The notes beneath the pieces were generated by a model. The model saw only the letters and a list, made by a program, of their open reading frames with translations. It made no database searches and had not been told where the DNA came from. The translations under genes were made by a program, and so were the position numbers. This document shows, in pieces, positions 18,748-27,330 of a stretch of 64,000 bases of DNA. Every line of letters begins with the position of its first letter. Within the stretch, counting starts at the first letter, position 1. The DNA is from Campylobacterales bacterium (GTDB lineage: Bacteria; Campylobacterota; Campylobacteria; Campylobacterales; Sulfurospirillaceae): contig JAFGFU010000005.1 in NCBI GenBank assembly GCA_016930915.1, forward strand, positions 62,001 through 126,000. Direction: 5' to 3'.

Positions 18748-19055
18748 GAGTTTTTTTACTGTTTTATCTGTTTTTTTCTTCTTTGTACGCACATCCTGTC
18801 AGCTACAGTATTGATTTACATGTAAGCTATAACGAAAAGGACAAAAGTGTGCGTGTGGCGTGTGAAAGTGACAGTCGCAATAAATGTGGCTTGCATGATT
18901 TTCATCTGCTTAACGCGCAAGGTGAAGTTTTTAAAACCGCTTCGTTTCCGTTTATGAAGGAGAGTATTATGCTAGAATCTCCCCAAAAACCAGTCAAAAT
19001 GATTTTTTATCTGCGCCAAATTCCTGAACACACCTATAGTGTTATTATAGAATAG
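18744..19055 (+). CDS. Small exported protein of the NicO operon, unknown
   Basis: 103 residues with a signal peptide (VFLLFYLFFSSLYAHP), a His at the mature N-terminus and two Cys (RVACE and NKCGL). The remainder looks like one small beta domain. It overlaps the DUF1007 gene and ends the operon. I do not recognise a family; a periplasmic metal-binding accessory protein fits the context. Confidence 0.5.
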   Translation: MRVFLLFYLFFSSLYAHPVSYSIDLHVSYNEKDKSVRVACESDSRNKCGLHDFHLLNAQGEVFKTASFPFMKESIMLESPQKPVKMIFYLRQIPEHTYSVIIE

Positions 19056-19105
19056 TCTTGCACGTAAATCGTACATTCCTTAAGCTAAGATAAAAATGTT
19101 TTGGC

Positions 19106-19111
19106 TACAAT
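19106..19111 (+). promoter_or_regulatory. Probable -10 element of the glucosylglycerol gene
   Basis: TACAAT in TTGGCTACAATAGAC lies 114 bases before the start at 19225, implying a leader of roughly 100 bases. No structure was recognised in the leader. Confidence 0.35.
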
Positions 19112-19224
19112 AGACATCCATACGTGCGAATCTGATCACTTTTACATGGCACGTCGTCTCTTGTTTTTACATGAATGTTTCCCATCCAAAGGGTTTTGCA
19201 CAACAAAATACAATGGAGGTATAA

Positions 19225-21486
19225 ATGATAAATACACTGATTTCTTCTTCGCCATCGAGTGTTATTCTTGCAACTGATTTAGACGGTACTTTACTTGCAG
19301 GGCCATTACCTGCAAGACGTTATCTTCGTGAACTTTTTAGTGGTAATATTCCTCATGCTAAACTTATCTTTGTAACAGGTCGTGGGTTAGAATCTATTTT
19401 ACCTGTTTTAAATGACCCTATGGTGCCTCGTCCTGATTATATCATTGCCGATGTAGGTGCTACAGTGTTGTACGGTGATACGTTACTGCCTATTTTTCCT
19501 TTGCAACAAGAAATTTCAGATAGATGGCCAGGGACACAGGTTGTTTTGGATGCTTTGAGCACATTTGATTATTTGGAACGACAAAGTGTTCCGCAAGAAC
19601 GTCGTTGTTCTTTTCTTGTGCGTGAGGGTTTAATAGATGATAGACTAAGGGAGGTTGTTGAAGCTTTAGGGTGTGAACTTCTTTTTTCTGCTCAAAAATA
19701 CTTGGATGTTTTACCCAAAGGGACTGGAAAAGGTTCGACATTAAAAAAATTATGTGAACATTTTAATTTTAATGCAAACAGTGTCGTGACAGCAGGAGAT
19801 ACACTCAACGATTTATCCATGTTTCAAGAGCGTTTTTCAAGTATTGTTGTGGGTGGTGCTGAGCCTGCTCTGATTCATGCTGTACGTGATTGTGAAGGAG
19901 TTTATCTCTCTTGTGCGGAAGGGTGTGCTGGTATTGTAGAGGGACTCAAGCATTATCAATTTTTAGAGACACAAAAACCAGCCATGGTGCATGAGGCAGG
20001 TAAGTCCGATTTAGTAATGGTGTATCACCGTTTACCCTTTGATGAGTTAGCTAATGGAAAACGACGTAAACCAAAAACTCCTAATGGTATTATCCCAACA
20101 CTGCTCAATTTTTTTACTTCTGGTATTAAAGGTTCGTGGGTTGCATGGTCACAACAAGCTTCAAGAAACCCTGAAAATTTTGATGCACATGTGGATGTCG
20201 ATCGTGAAAAATATCCAAATCTCCAAGCTTCTCGTATCCCACTGCTTGCTAAAGATGTGGATTTATTTTATAAGAAATTTTCCAAAGAAGCGTTTTGGCC
20301 CATTATTTTTTCTTTTCCAGATAAGGCAGAATTTAATCAAGACCATTGGAAGCATTATCTTGAAATTAATGAAATATTTGCAAAACAAGCTGCACAAGAG
20401 GCTTCAAAAGGCGCTTTAGTTTGGATTCATGATTATAATTTATGGATGGTACCTGCTTTTTTACGCATGTTGAGACCCGATCTTAAAATCGCTTTTTTTC
20501 ACCATACAACCTTTCCACCTTCTAATATTTTCAATATTATTCCATGGCGAAGGGAGATTATAGGAAGTTTATTGCAATGTGATTATATAGGATTTCATAT
20601 CCCTCGGTATGTCGAAAATTTTGTAGACGTTGTGCGTAGCTATGCCCCAACAAAGATTCTTTCCCAATCAACATGTGCGCCAAGGTTTATGACGTATGGA
20701 TGCGCATTAGGTGTTGATAGTATGAGTGATAGCATTTATGTTTCAAGAAGGGAGGTACACTTAGGTGCACACCCTGTTGGGATTGATTGTGATCAAATCG
20801 ATAGATGTGTTGCAAGCCCAGTATTTTTGCGCAAAACGGAGCGTATTCGTGCTGAGTTTAAAGGAAAACGAGCGATTCTTTCACTAGAACGACTTGATTA
20901 TGTGAAAGGTGCGCTTGAAAAGCTGATGGCATTTGAATCCTTGTTGCAAAAACATCCTGAGTTTATTGGCAATGTGGTGTTACTTAATTGTATAACGCCA
21001 GCAGCTTCTGGTATGGAAGTGTACGAAGCATTACGGGTTGAGGTTGACATGCTCGTAGGACGTATCAATGGTCGTTTTTCAACCTTAGATTGGACACCCA
21101 TACGTTATTTTTATCGTTCGATTCCGTATGAAGATGTCTTAACGTATTATGCCATCGCAGATATTGCATGGATAACTCCACTGCGTGATGGGCTTAATCT
21201 TGTTGCCAAAGAGTATGTAGCAACACAAGGAAAATTAGGCGGTAGTGGCGTACTTGTTCTCTCAGAGTTTGCAGGGGTAGCTGTTGAGTTACATGGGGCA
21301 TTACTCAGTAATCCTTATGATGCAAAAAATATGGAAGAGACACTTTATTTGGCTTTAACATTAGAGCACGATGATAGAACATACCGCATGTCTCGTATGA
21401 ATGCTATTGTACGTAATAATAATGTGCATGTGTGGGGAAAACGATTTATGGATGCCGTAAAGATGGGGCATAGAACACAACAATAG
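19225..21486 (+). CDS. ggpPS: Fused glucosylglycerol-phosphate phosphatase/synthase
   Basis: The 753-residue protein joins two enzymes. Residues 15-240 form a HAD phosphatase of the sucrose/glucosylglycerol-phosphate type (DLDGTLLAG, VTGRG, KGTGKGSTL, AGDTLNDLSMF). From about residue 255 there is a GT20 synthase that resembles GgpS rather than trehalose-phosphate synthase: PNGIIPTLLNFF, GSWVAWS, WIHDYNLWMVP, AFFHHTTFPPSNIFN, LLQCDYIGFHIPRYVENF, RDGLNLVAKEY. Together they would make glucosylglycerol from ADP-glucose and glycerol-3-phosphate, an osmolyte of salt-stressed cells. Such fusions are known in some marine bacteria. The gene stands alone; AATGGAGG precedes the ATG. Trehalose synthesis is the less likely alternative. 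Confidence 0.8.
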   Translation: MINTLISSSPSSVILATDLDGTLLAGPLPARRYLRELFSGNIPHAKLIFVTGRGLESILPVLNDPMVPRPDYIIADVGATVLYGDTLLPIFPLQQEISDRWPGTQVVLDALSTFDYLERQSVPQERRCSFLVREGLIDDRLREVVEALGCELLFSAQKYLDVLPKGTGKGSTLKKLCEHFNFNANSVVTAGDTLNDLSMFQERFSSIVVGGAEPALIHAVRDCEGVYLSCAEGCAGIVEGLKHYQFLETQKPAMVHEAGKSDLVMVYHRLPFDELANGKRRKPKTPNGIIPTLLNFFTSGIKGSWVAWSQQASRNPENFDAHVDVDREKYPNLQASRIPLLAKDVDLFYKKFSKEAFWPIIFSFPDKAEFNQDHWKHYLEINEIFAKQAAQEASKGALVWIHDYNLWMVPAFLRMLRPDLKIAFFHHTTFPPSNIFNIIPWRREIIGSLLQCDYIGFHIPRYVENFVDVVRSYAPTKILSQSTCAPRFMTYGCALGVDSMSDSIYVSRREVHLGAHPVGIDCDQIDRCVASPVFLRKTERIRAEFKGKRAILSLERLDYVKGALEKLMAFESLLQKHPEFIGNVVLLNCITPAASGMEVYEALRVEVDMLVGRINGRFSTLDWTPIRYFYRSIPYEDVLTYYAIADIAWITPLRDGLNLVAKEYVATQGKLGGSGVLVLSEFAGVAVELHGALLSNPYDAKNMEETLYLALTLEHDDRTYRMSRMNAIVRNNNVHVWGKRFMDAVKMGHRTQQ

Positions 21487-21510
21487 CCTTACATGTAAAA
21501 CTAAAACACT

Positions 21511-22179
21511 TTAGGGTGTAGGAACTTTGATGGTGTAGCCAATGCCTCTTATGTTAAGAATAAAATCTTCTTTAACATGTGTTTTTAGGCGGTTGACTTC
21601 GGTGCGAATGGTGGCGTCATCAACGTAGGTGTCAACATCATCCCAAACACTCTCTCGAAACATATCGTAGCTACAAACGAAGCCTCGATTGTGGGTGAGA
21701 AACTCTATAATTTTAAGTTGTCGTTTGGAGAGAATTTGGGGTTCATCTTGAAAATAAAGCGTCATGCTTTCGCAATTAAAACTGTAAGAACTTGAAAGCC
21801 GTTTGTGGCACATTACTTTTGTTGCTGTTTTTGCGATTCTATCAATGCGAATGGAGAGTTCTTTGAGATGAAACGGTTTTTTTAGATAGTCATAACAACC
21901 TAGCTCAAAAGCACGTGAAATATCTTCAATATCAATGAGGGTAGAGGTGAAAATGACAGGAGCAACCTTCTTTTGTTGGTGCAGTGTCTCTAAAATACTC
22001 AAACCATCGATATTGGGGACATTAATATCAAACACAAGTAAATCAAATTTTTCTTTCTCTAAAACAGTTAAACAGACATTACCATCTCGTACGGAAGTTA
22101 GGGTATGTCCAATGCTAGCTAAGTATTTTGTAATGGACTCATTCAATAAAATATCATCTTCTAGGAGTAGGATTTTCAT
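21511..22179 (-). CDS. OmpR-type response regulator
   Basis: The 222-residue protein has a receiver domain (LLEDDILLNESI acidic pocket, phosphorylated Asp in FDINVPNIDGLSIL, Lys in YLKKPF) and a C-terminal winged helix (LSKRQLKIIEFLTHNRGF, IRTEVNRLKTHV, IRGIGYTI). It overlaps the FIST kinase gene by four bases and should be its partner. Target genes are not shown. Confidence 0.88.
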   Translation of the reverse strand: MKILLLEDDILLNESITKYLASIGHTLTSVRDGNVCLTVLEKEKFDLLVFDINVPNIDGLSILETLHQQKKVAPVIFTSTLIDIEDISRAFELGCYDYLKKPFHLKELSIRIDRIAKTATKVMCHKRLSSSYSFNCESMTLYFQDEPQILSKRQLKIIEFLTHNRGFVCSYDMFRESVWDDVDTYVDDATIRTEVNRLKTHVKEDFILNIRGIGYTIKVPTP

Positions 22180-24065
22180 CTGTTTTCAACCTTAAATTCA
22201 TAACAAAAAGAGGTAAGCTTTTCGTCTGAGTGGAGTTTTATTTTGACATTTTCTTCCTTGCAGATTCTTTTAACAAGATTAAGACCTAGCCCAAATCCAT
22301 CTTTTGCTTTTTCTTCTCGATAGTACTCTTCAAATATCTTTTCAGGTTTTTGAATTTTTCGTGAGTGTGATGCGATACAAAAAAGATAACGCTCTTCCTC
22401 TTTTTTAAGGGAAACGATAATATTTTCATTTTCAAAGGTATATTTGATAGCGTTGGTGAGGTTGTTATCAATGATGCGCTGTAATTTGGTTTCGTTAAAA
22501 AAGAGAGTTGCTCTTTCGCAGTTGGTTTCAAAAATAAAAAGCGATTTTGCTTTTTGTGCAACTTGTGCAAAAAACTCGATGCGACTACGAATATAATCAA
22601 CGAAATCAATTTTATGCTTTAGATAGTGAACATGGTCTTTTTTGACCAAATAGCTCAAATCATCGTACATCGAAAAAATACTTTTAACCGCTACTTCGAT
22701 GTTTTCCAAATAAACACTTCGTCCAAACTCCATTTCATGGAGTTCTATATTGCTCATAATAACGCTGAGTGGGGTATTCATCTCATGAACGGTGTAGCGT
22801 AAAAACTGTTTGTGTGATGCCAAGAGATTTTCAGAGTAATTCATCTGTGCTTCGAGGCGTTTGGACTGTTCGTCATAATCCCTTGCACTTTGTTCTACGA
22901 GGTGGGTTAAGGATTGGATGGCTTTAGAATAGGAGGTATTTTTTTTAGGTTCTTCTTTAGGGAAAATTTCTAAGGCACGCAAAGGTTTCGTGGATTCACT
23001 CAGTGCAACAACGGTTAAGGTTTGATTGAGCAGTTTATTGCTCCCTTTATGGTGGTAAAATTCTGAGTAGGTAAAAAATCCAGCAGCAGGAGCGATTTTT
23101 GAGAAAGAACCAATGCCAAGTTTGATAAGAAAAGGCATAAACCTTCTACGTGCCATACACGAAAAGATATAAAAAGATTCTATATTGATGGTGTGTAAAT
23201 TTTCTAAGACCTCGATGGGGTCTCTCATTAAAGATTCAGCGTCTCCAAAACCAATTCTTACCTCATCACCTTCGTCTAAATTACCACTGTAACTTAGGCT
23301 TCCATCTTCATGTTTGGCGATGACGGCTCGTGCCATAATAACGCCATTTTTTTCTAAGATAAGGGGAAATTCGATTTGAGAGAAATCGCTGCCTAAGTAT
23401 TTATCATAAAAATAAGAGGCTTTCATATCGTCGATAAGGTAAACTCTATTGTCTTTTACTTTGGTAATGGTGTGCTTGAGTCCAATGGGTTTCCAATCAA
23501 ATTTATAATCTGTGGCTACATGTAAAACATCGGAGTTCAATGAAACCCCTACAACGCCTTCACTTAAAAGGGTGTTTTGTGAAGAGATATAGGTTTGAAC
23601 AAACTTGCCATTATCCCCTGCCATACCGCCACAAATAGGGATATTTGCATTAAACGATTCAATGCCTTTTAAAAACTTTTCGGCATTCATTTTGGTGCCA
23701 TCAGAAAAGAGAATTAAGAGTTTGGTGTTGGGTGTGATCAGTTTGGAAGCGATTTGCATACCACATTGAAAGGAGTCACTATCGTTAGCAAAGGCGGTTT
23801 TAATACAGGTATTTTGAAAAACGCTGATGGAGATAACGGTTCGTGATGTGGTGATGGATTCACCATAGATTTCGCCATCAGTCGTCGTTCCAATACAAAT
23901 GGCATCAGGGAGGCGCTTTAGAATGGTTTGCGTAAGCGTATTGAAGATTTCTTTACTTTGTCCACAAAATACTTGTACTAAAACATGCTTTTCATGCGTA
24001 AAGCAAGAAAAATCTATCAGCTCGTCTATGGAACCTTTTTCATAACAAAAATTTGTTGTCTGCAT
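22176..24065 (-). CDS. FIST-domain sensor histidine kinase
   Basis: About 629 residues. The first 380 form FIST_N and FIST_C domains (ICIGTTTDGEIYGES, PICGGMAGDNGKF, SCMARRRF), a sensory module thought to bind small ligands such as amino acids. A short coiled coil leads to the H-box (VHEMNTPLSVI), the N-box NNLTNAIKY and the G-box GFGLGLNLV. There is no membrane segment, so it senses in the cytoplasm. The start at 24065 follows AAGGAGAA by seven bases; a 35-codon upstream extension in the same frame is unlikely. It is transcribed away from the molybdenum-enzyme cluster, and the shared gap contains an 11-base repeat array. Confidence 0.85.
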   Translation of the reverse strand: MQTTNFCYEKGSIDELIDFSCFTHEKHVLVQVFCGQSKEIFNTLTQTILKRLPDAICIGTTTDGEIYGESITTSRTVISISVFQNTCIKTAFANDSDSFQCGMQIASKLITPNTKLLILFSDGTKMNAEKFLKGIESFNANIPICGGMAGDNGKFVQTYISSQNTLLSEGVVGVSLNSDVLHVATDYKFDWKPIGLKHTITKVKDNRVYLIDDMKASYFYDKYLGSDFSQIEFPLILEKNGVIMARAVIAKHEDGSLSYSGNLDEGDEVRIGFGDAESLMRDPIEVLENLHTINIESFYIFSCMARRRFMPFLIKLGIGSFSKIAPAAGFFTYSEFYHHKGSNKLLNQTLTVVALSESTKPLRALEIFPKEEPKKNTSYSKAIQSLTHLVEQSARDYDEQSKRLEAQMNYSENLLASHKQFLRYTVHEMNTPLSVIMSNIELHEMEFGRSVYLENIEVAVKSIFSMYDDLSYLVKKDHVHYLKHKIDFVDYIRSRIEFFAQVAQKAKSLFIFETNCERATLFFNETKLQRIIDNNLTNAIKYTFENENIIVSLKKEEERYLFCIASHSRKIQKPEKIFEEYYREEKAKDGFGLGLNLVKRICKEENVKIKLHSDEKLTSFCYEFKVENR

Positions 24066-24213
24066 AAAACGTTCTCCTTGTGTATAAAGAAGATAGCAAA
24101 TATGAACTTGTAACTCATCACATAGATGAAGAGGAAGAAGAGAGAAACGGTTTTTTTGTAACAAAATCACACATAAAAAGCTCTTTCAAACGAAAGGATT
24201 TCAAAGAAATCTT

Positions 24214-24267
24214 CATGCTATATTCATGCTATATTTTTGCTATATTTTTGCTATATTTTTGCTATAT
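24214..24267. repeat. Five 11-base direct repeats (GCTATAT core)
   Basis: GCTATAT occurs at 24217, 24228, 24239, 24250 and 24261, exactly 11 bases apart. The units read GCTATATTCAT twice and GCTATATTTTT twice, then a partial copy. A period near one DNA turn puts every core on the same face of the helix, which suits cooperative protein binding or a curved promoter region. Replication slippage is the simpler explanation for the identical copies. Confidence 0.8.
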
Positions 24268-24403
24268 GATTGGATAGGCAAAGAGAAATAAGAAGCAATT
24301 TAAAGGAGGCGAAAAATCTTTTAATGTATAGAAGCATTGGCTGTGTGCGAGTGCTTTTAAGGGGTTTAAAAAAAGGGTGGTTTTTTGATGACTCACGAGA
24401 GAT

Positions 24404-24424
24404 AATATGCTAAAAAAGCATATT
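24404..24424. promoter_or_regulatory. Perfect inverted repeat, possible operator
   Basis: AATATGCT and AGCATATT are separated by five A bases. No T-run follows in either direction, so it is not a typical terminator. It lies about 110 bases upstream of the molybdenum oxidoreductase start, and a related GCATATT lies at 24480. It may be an operator for that cluster. Confidence 0.4.
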
Positions 24425-24530
24425 GTGTAGAGGTAATATGGAATTTCAAAAAGCCTATGGAAACAAATATGTTATTTTTGCATATTCTTACATGTAAAAC
24501 GTGACGAATAGACTCTTAAAAAGGAAAACG

Positions 24531-27254
24531 ATGTTAAAAAGAACAGTTATGATCAATGGGGCGAAAACAACATTTGTTGCGGATGCTGAGGAGAAATTGT
24601 CGGATGTGCTTCGAAAACAGTTGGGTTTGACAGGCACAAAAGTAGGCTGTGGTAGTGGAGAATGCGGTACATGTACGGTGATTCTCAATGGTAAATTGGT
24701 TCGTTCATGTATTACAAAAATCAAAAAAATTGAAGACAATGATGAAATCATTACCGTTGAAGGTGTTGGGAGCAAAGATAACCTTCATCCTGTCCAAATT
24801 GCGTGGATGGTACACGGTGGTGCACAATGTGGTTTTTGTACCCCAGGTTTTATTGTTTCATCAAAAGCCCTTTTAGATCACAACAATAATCCAACACGTG
24901 AAGAAGTGCGTGATTGGTTCCAAAAAAATAAAAACCTTTGCCGTTGTACAGGGTACCAACCTCTTGTGGATGCAGTGATGGACGCTGCAAAACTTGTACG
25001 TGGGGAAATGAGTGTCAAAGAGTTTTGGAAAAAAATTCCTGAGGGTGCTTCTTTGGTTGGCTCATCCTTACCTAGACCTTCAGCGATGGCAAAAGTGACA
25101 GGAACATAGGACTTTGGTGCGGATTTGGGATTGAAGCTTCCTGAGAATACCCTTCATGCAAAAATTGTTCAAGCCAAAGTCTCTCATGCCAATATTCTCT
25201 CTATCGACACCGAAGAAGCGAAAAAAGTGCCAGGTGTTGTAGCTGTTTTAACTTATAAAGATGTAAAAGGAACAAACCGCATTAACGGACTTGCTTTCCC
25301 TTCTAACAAAGGTGATGGTTTGGACAGACCTATCTTAAATGATAAAAAAATCTTCCAATTTGGTGATGCGATAGCTATCGTTTTAGCGGATAATGAAAAA
25401 GCAGCCCATGCAGGTGTTGATAAGGTTAAAGTGGAAATCGAAGAGTTACCAGCGTATATGAATGCACCTGATGCAATGGCCGAAGATGCGATTGAGATTC
25501 ACCCAGGTACCCCTAATGTGTACTTTACCAACTACATTGCCAAAGGTGGTGAAACATCACCGATTATGTCAAGTGCTCCGTATGTGGTTGAAGATAGCTT
25601 TTATGTTCAACGACAACCGCATTTACCCCTAGAGCCAGATGTTGGTTTTGCGTATGTTAATGATGAGGGAAAACTTATTATTCATTCAAAAAGTATTGCG
25701 CTTCACTTCCATGCCTTGATGATTGCTGAGGGTGTGGGTATGAAAGCTGAAGATGTTTTTATTGTTCAAAATAACATTGGCGCAACGTTTGGTTATAAAT
25801 TTAGCCCAACGATTGAAGCGCTTTTAGGTGTGGCAACATTGGCAACTGGAAGACCTGTTTATCTCGAGTTTAACATGTTCCAACAAATTACCTACACAGG
25901 TAAACGTTCACCATTCTGGACAACGATGAAAATGGCAGCGGATAAAGAGGGGAAAATCTTAGCGCTTGAGTCTGATTGGAGCGTGGATCATGGACCTTAT
26001 TCAGAATTTGGTGACTTGTTAACGCAACGTGGTTTTCAATTCGGAGGGGCTGGCTACAATATTGATAATATCCGTGGTAATGGACGAACCGTTTGTACCA
26101 ACCATGGTTGGGGTTCAGCATTTCGTGGATACGGTGCTCCTGAAATTATGTTCCCTTCTGAAGTTTTAGTAGATGAATTGGCTGAAAAAGTGGGTATGGA
26201 TCCATTTGAATTTAGATACAAAAATGTGTACCGAGAAGGCTCAACGACGCCAACAGGATGTGCGCCAGATGCGTATTGTTTAGAGGGCTTATTTGATAAA
26301 AGTCGCCCTGTGTATGAACTGGCTAAAAAAACAGCTGCAAGTAAAAACGCTGCCAGTGATGGGGTCAAAAAATACGGTGTGGGTGTTTCTGTTAATATTT
26401 ACGGTTGTGGTTTGGATGGTCCTGATACTTCTGAGGCGTGGGCGGAAGTGACTCCTAAAGGTGTCGCAATTGGTACATCATGGGAAGATCATGGACAAGG
26501 TGCAGACATTGGTACCTTAACGTATGCTCATGAAACCCTTAGACCACTTAATCTTAGCATCGAACAAATTGACCTTGTCATGAATGATATGACTAAAACA
26601 CCTAACAGTGGACCTTCTGGTGGTAGCCGTCAAAATCTCGTCACAGGAAATGCCATTACCGTTGCGTGCAAAAACTTACTTGAAGCGATGAAAAAAGAAG
26701 ATGGTAGCTACCGAACGTATGAAGAGATGATTGCCGAGGGTCGTGAGGTGAAATACATGGGTAAATGGACTGCGCCATGTACAGATACTCCTCCAACAGG
26801 TGGTCAAGGCAATCCTTTTGCAGGTTACATGTACGGTGTATGTGTTGCAGAAGTTGAAGTCGATACCAAAACAGGTAAAACACAAGTTGAAAAAATGACA
26901 TTGGCTTCAGACATTGGTACCATCATCAACAAACTTGCAGCCGATGGTCAAATGTATGGCGGTTTGGCTCAAGGGATTGGTTTGGCACTCACCGAGGACT
27001 TTGATGATTTGAAAAAACATACCACACTTACTGGTTGTGGATTCCCAAAAATCAAGGATATTCCAGACAATCTCAACCTCATCTACACAGAAACACCAAG
27101 AGCCAACAACTTCTACGGTGCTTCAGGTGCGGGCGAGATGCCTCTTGCTGCTCCACATGCGGCAATTATTAACGCTATTTACAATGCGTGCGGTGCAAGA
27201 GTCACTCACTTACCAGCACGACCTGAAAAAGTATTGGCGGCGTTAGCAAAATAA
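24531..27254 (+). pseudogene. mop: Mop-type molybdenum aldehyde oxidoreductase, interrupted by in-frame TAG
   Basis: The whole frame encodes about 907 residues closely following Desulfovibrio gigas Mop. The N-terminal part has a plant-type 2Fe-2S domain (CGSGECGTC) and a second 2Fe-2S domain (CGFCTPGF, CRCTGYQPLVDA). The large molybdopterin domain follows (FGYKFSPT, GSAFRGYGAPE, GPSGGSRQNL, and GAGEMPLAAPH with the expected catalytic Glu). At 25107-25109 the frame has TAG, in ...AKVTGT-stop-DFGADLGLKL; Mop has Leu there, so TTG to TAG is the simplest change. The stop falls in the linker between the Fe-S and Mo domains, so two separate polypeptides could form if translation restarts at TTG 25125. 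No strong ribosome site is seen there. AAAAAGG precedes the ATG at 24531. Confidence 0.85.
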
Positions 27255-27265
27255 AAATGTTTTAC

Positions 27266-27298
27266 AAGGTGAATGGGATGTGCTCTTCCATTCACCTT
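27266..27298 (+). terminator. Hairpin after the oxidoreductase gene
   Basis: A perfect 11-base-pair stem (27266-27276 with 27288-27298) with an 11-base loop lies between the oxidoreductase stop and the next start. Only a weak T-run follows, so partial termination or mRNA stabilisation is more likely than a full stop. It would lower expression of the accessory genes relative to the enzyme. Confidence 0.5.
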
Positions 27299-27330
27299 TA
27301 CTTTAGATGCAATCAAAGAGGATGTAGAGA

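Larger units (their letters stand above)
24066..24530. other. 465-base intergenic region between divergent transcription units
   Basis: No gene is supported here. It holds an 11-base direct repeat array (24214-24267), a perfect inverted repeat (24404-24424) and one TTACATGTAA site (24489-24496). It must contain the promoters of the leftward FIST kinase operon and of the rightward molybdenum oxidoreductase cluster. Confidence 0.6.

Noticed and set aside
24214-24267. Short regular repeats as a CRISPR array
   Set aside because: Units are 11 bases without unique spacers, and no cas gene is present.
25107-25109. TAG as selenocysteine or pyrrolysine codon
   Set aside because: Selenocysteine uses TGA, and pyrrolysine is not expected in this lineage; homologues have Leu here, not a catalytic residue.
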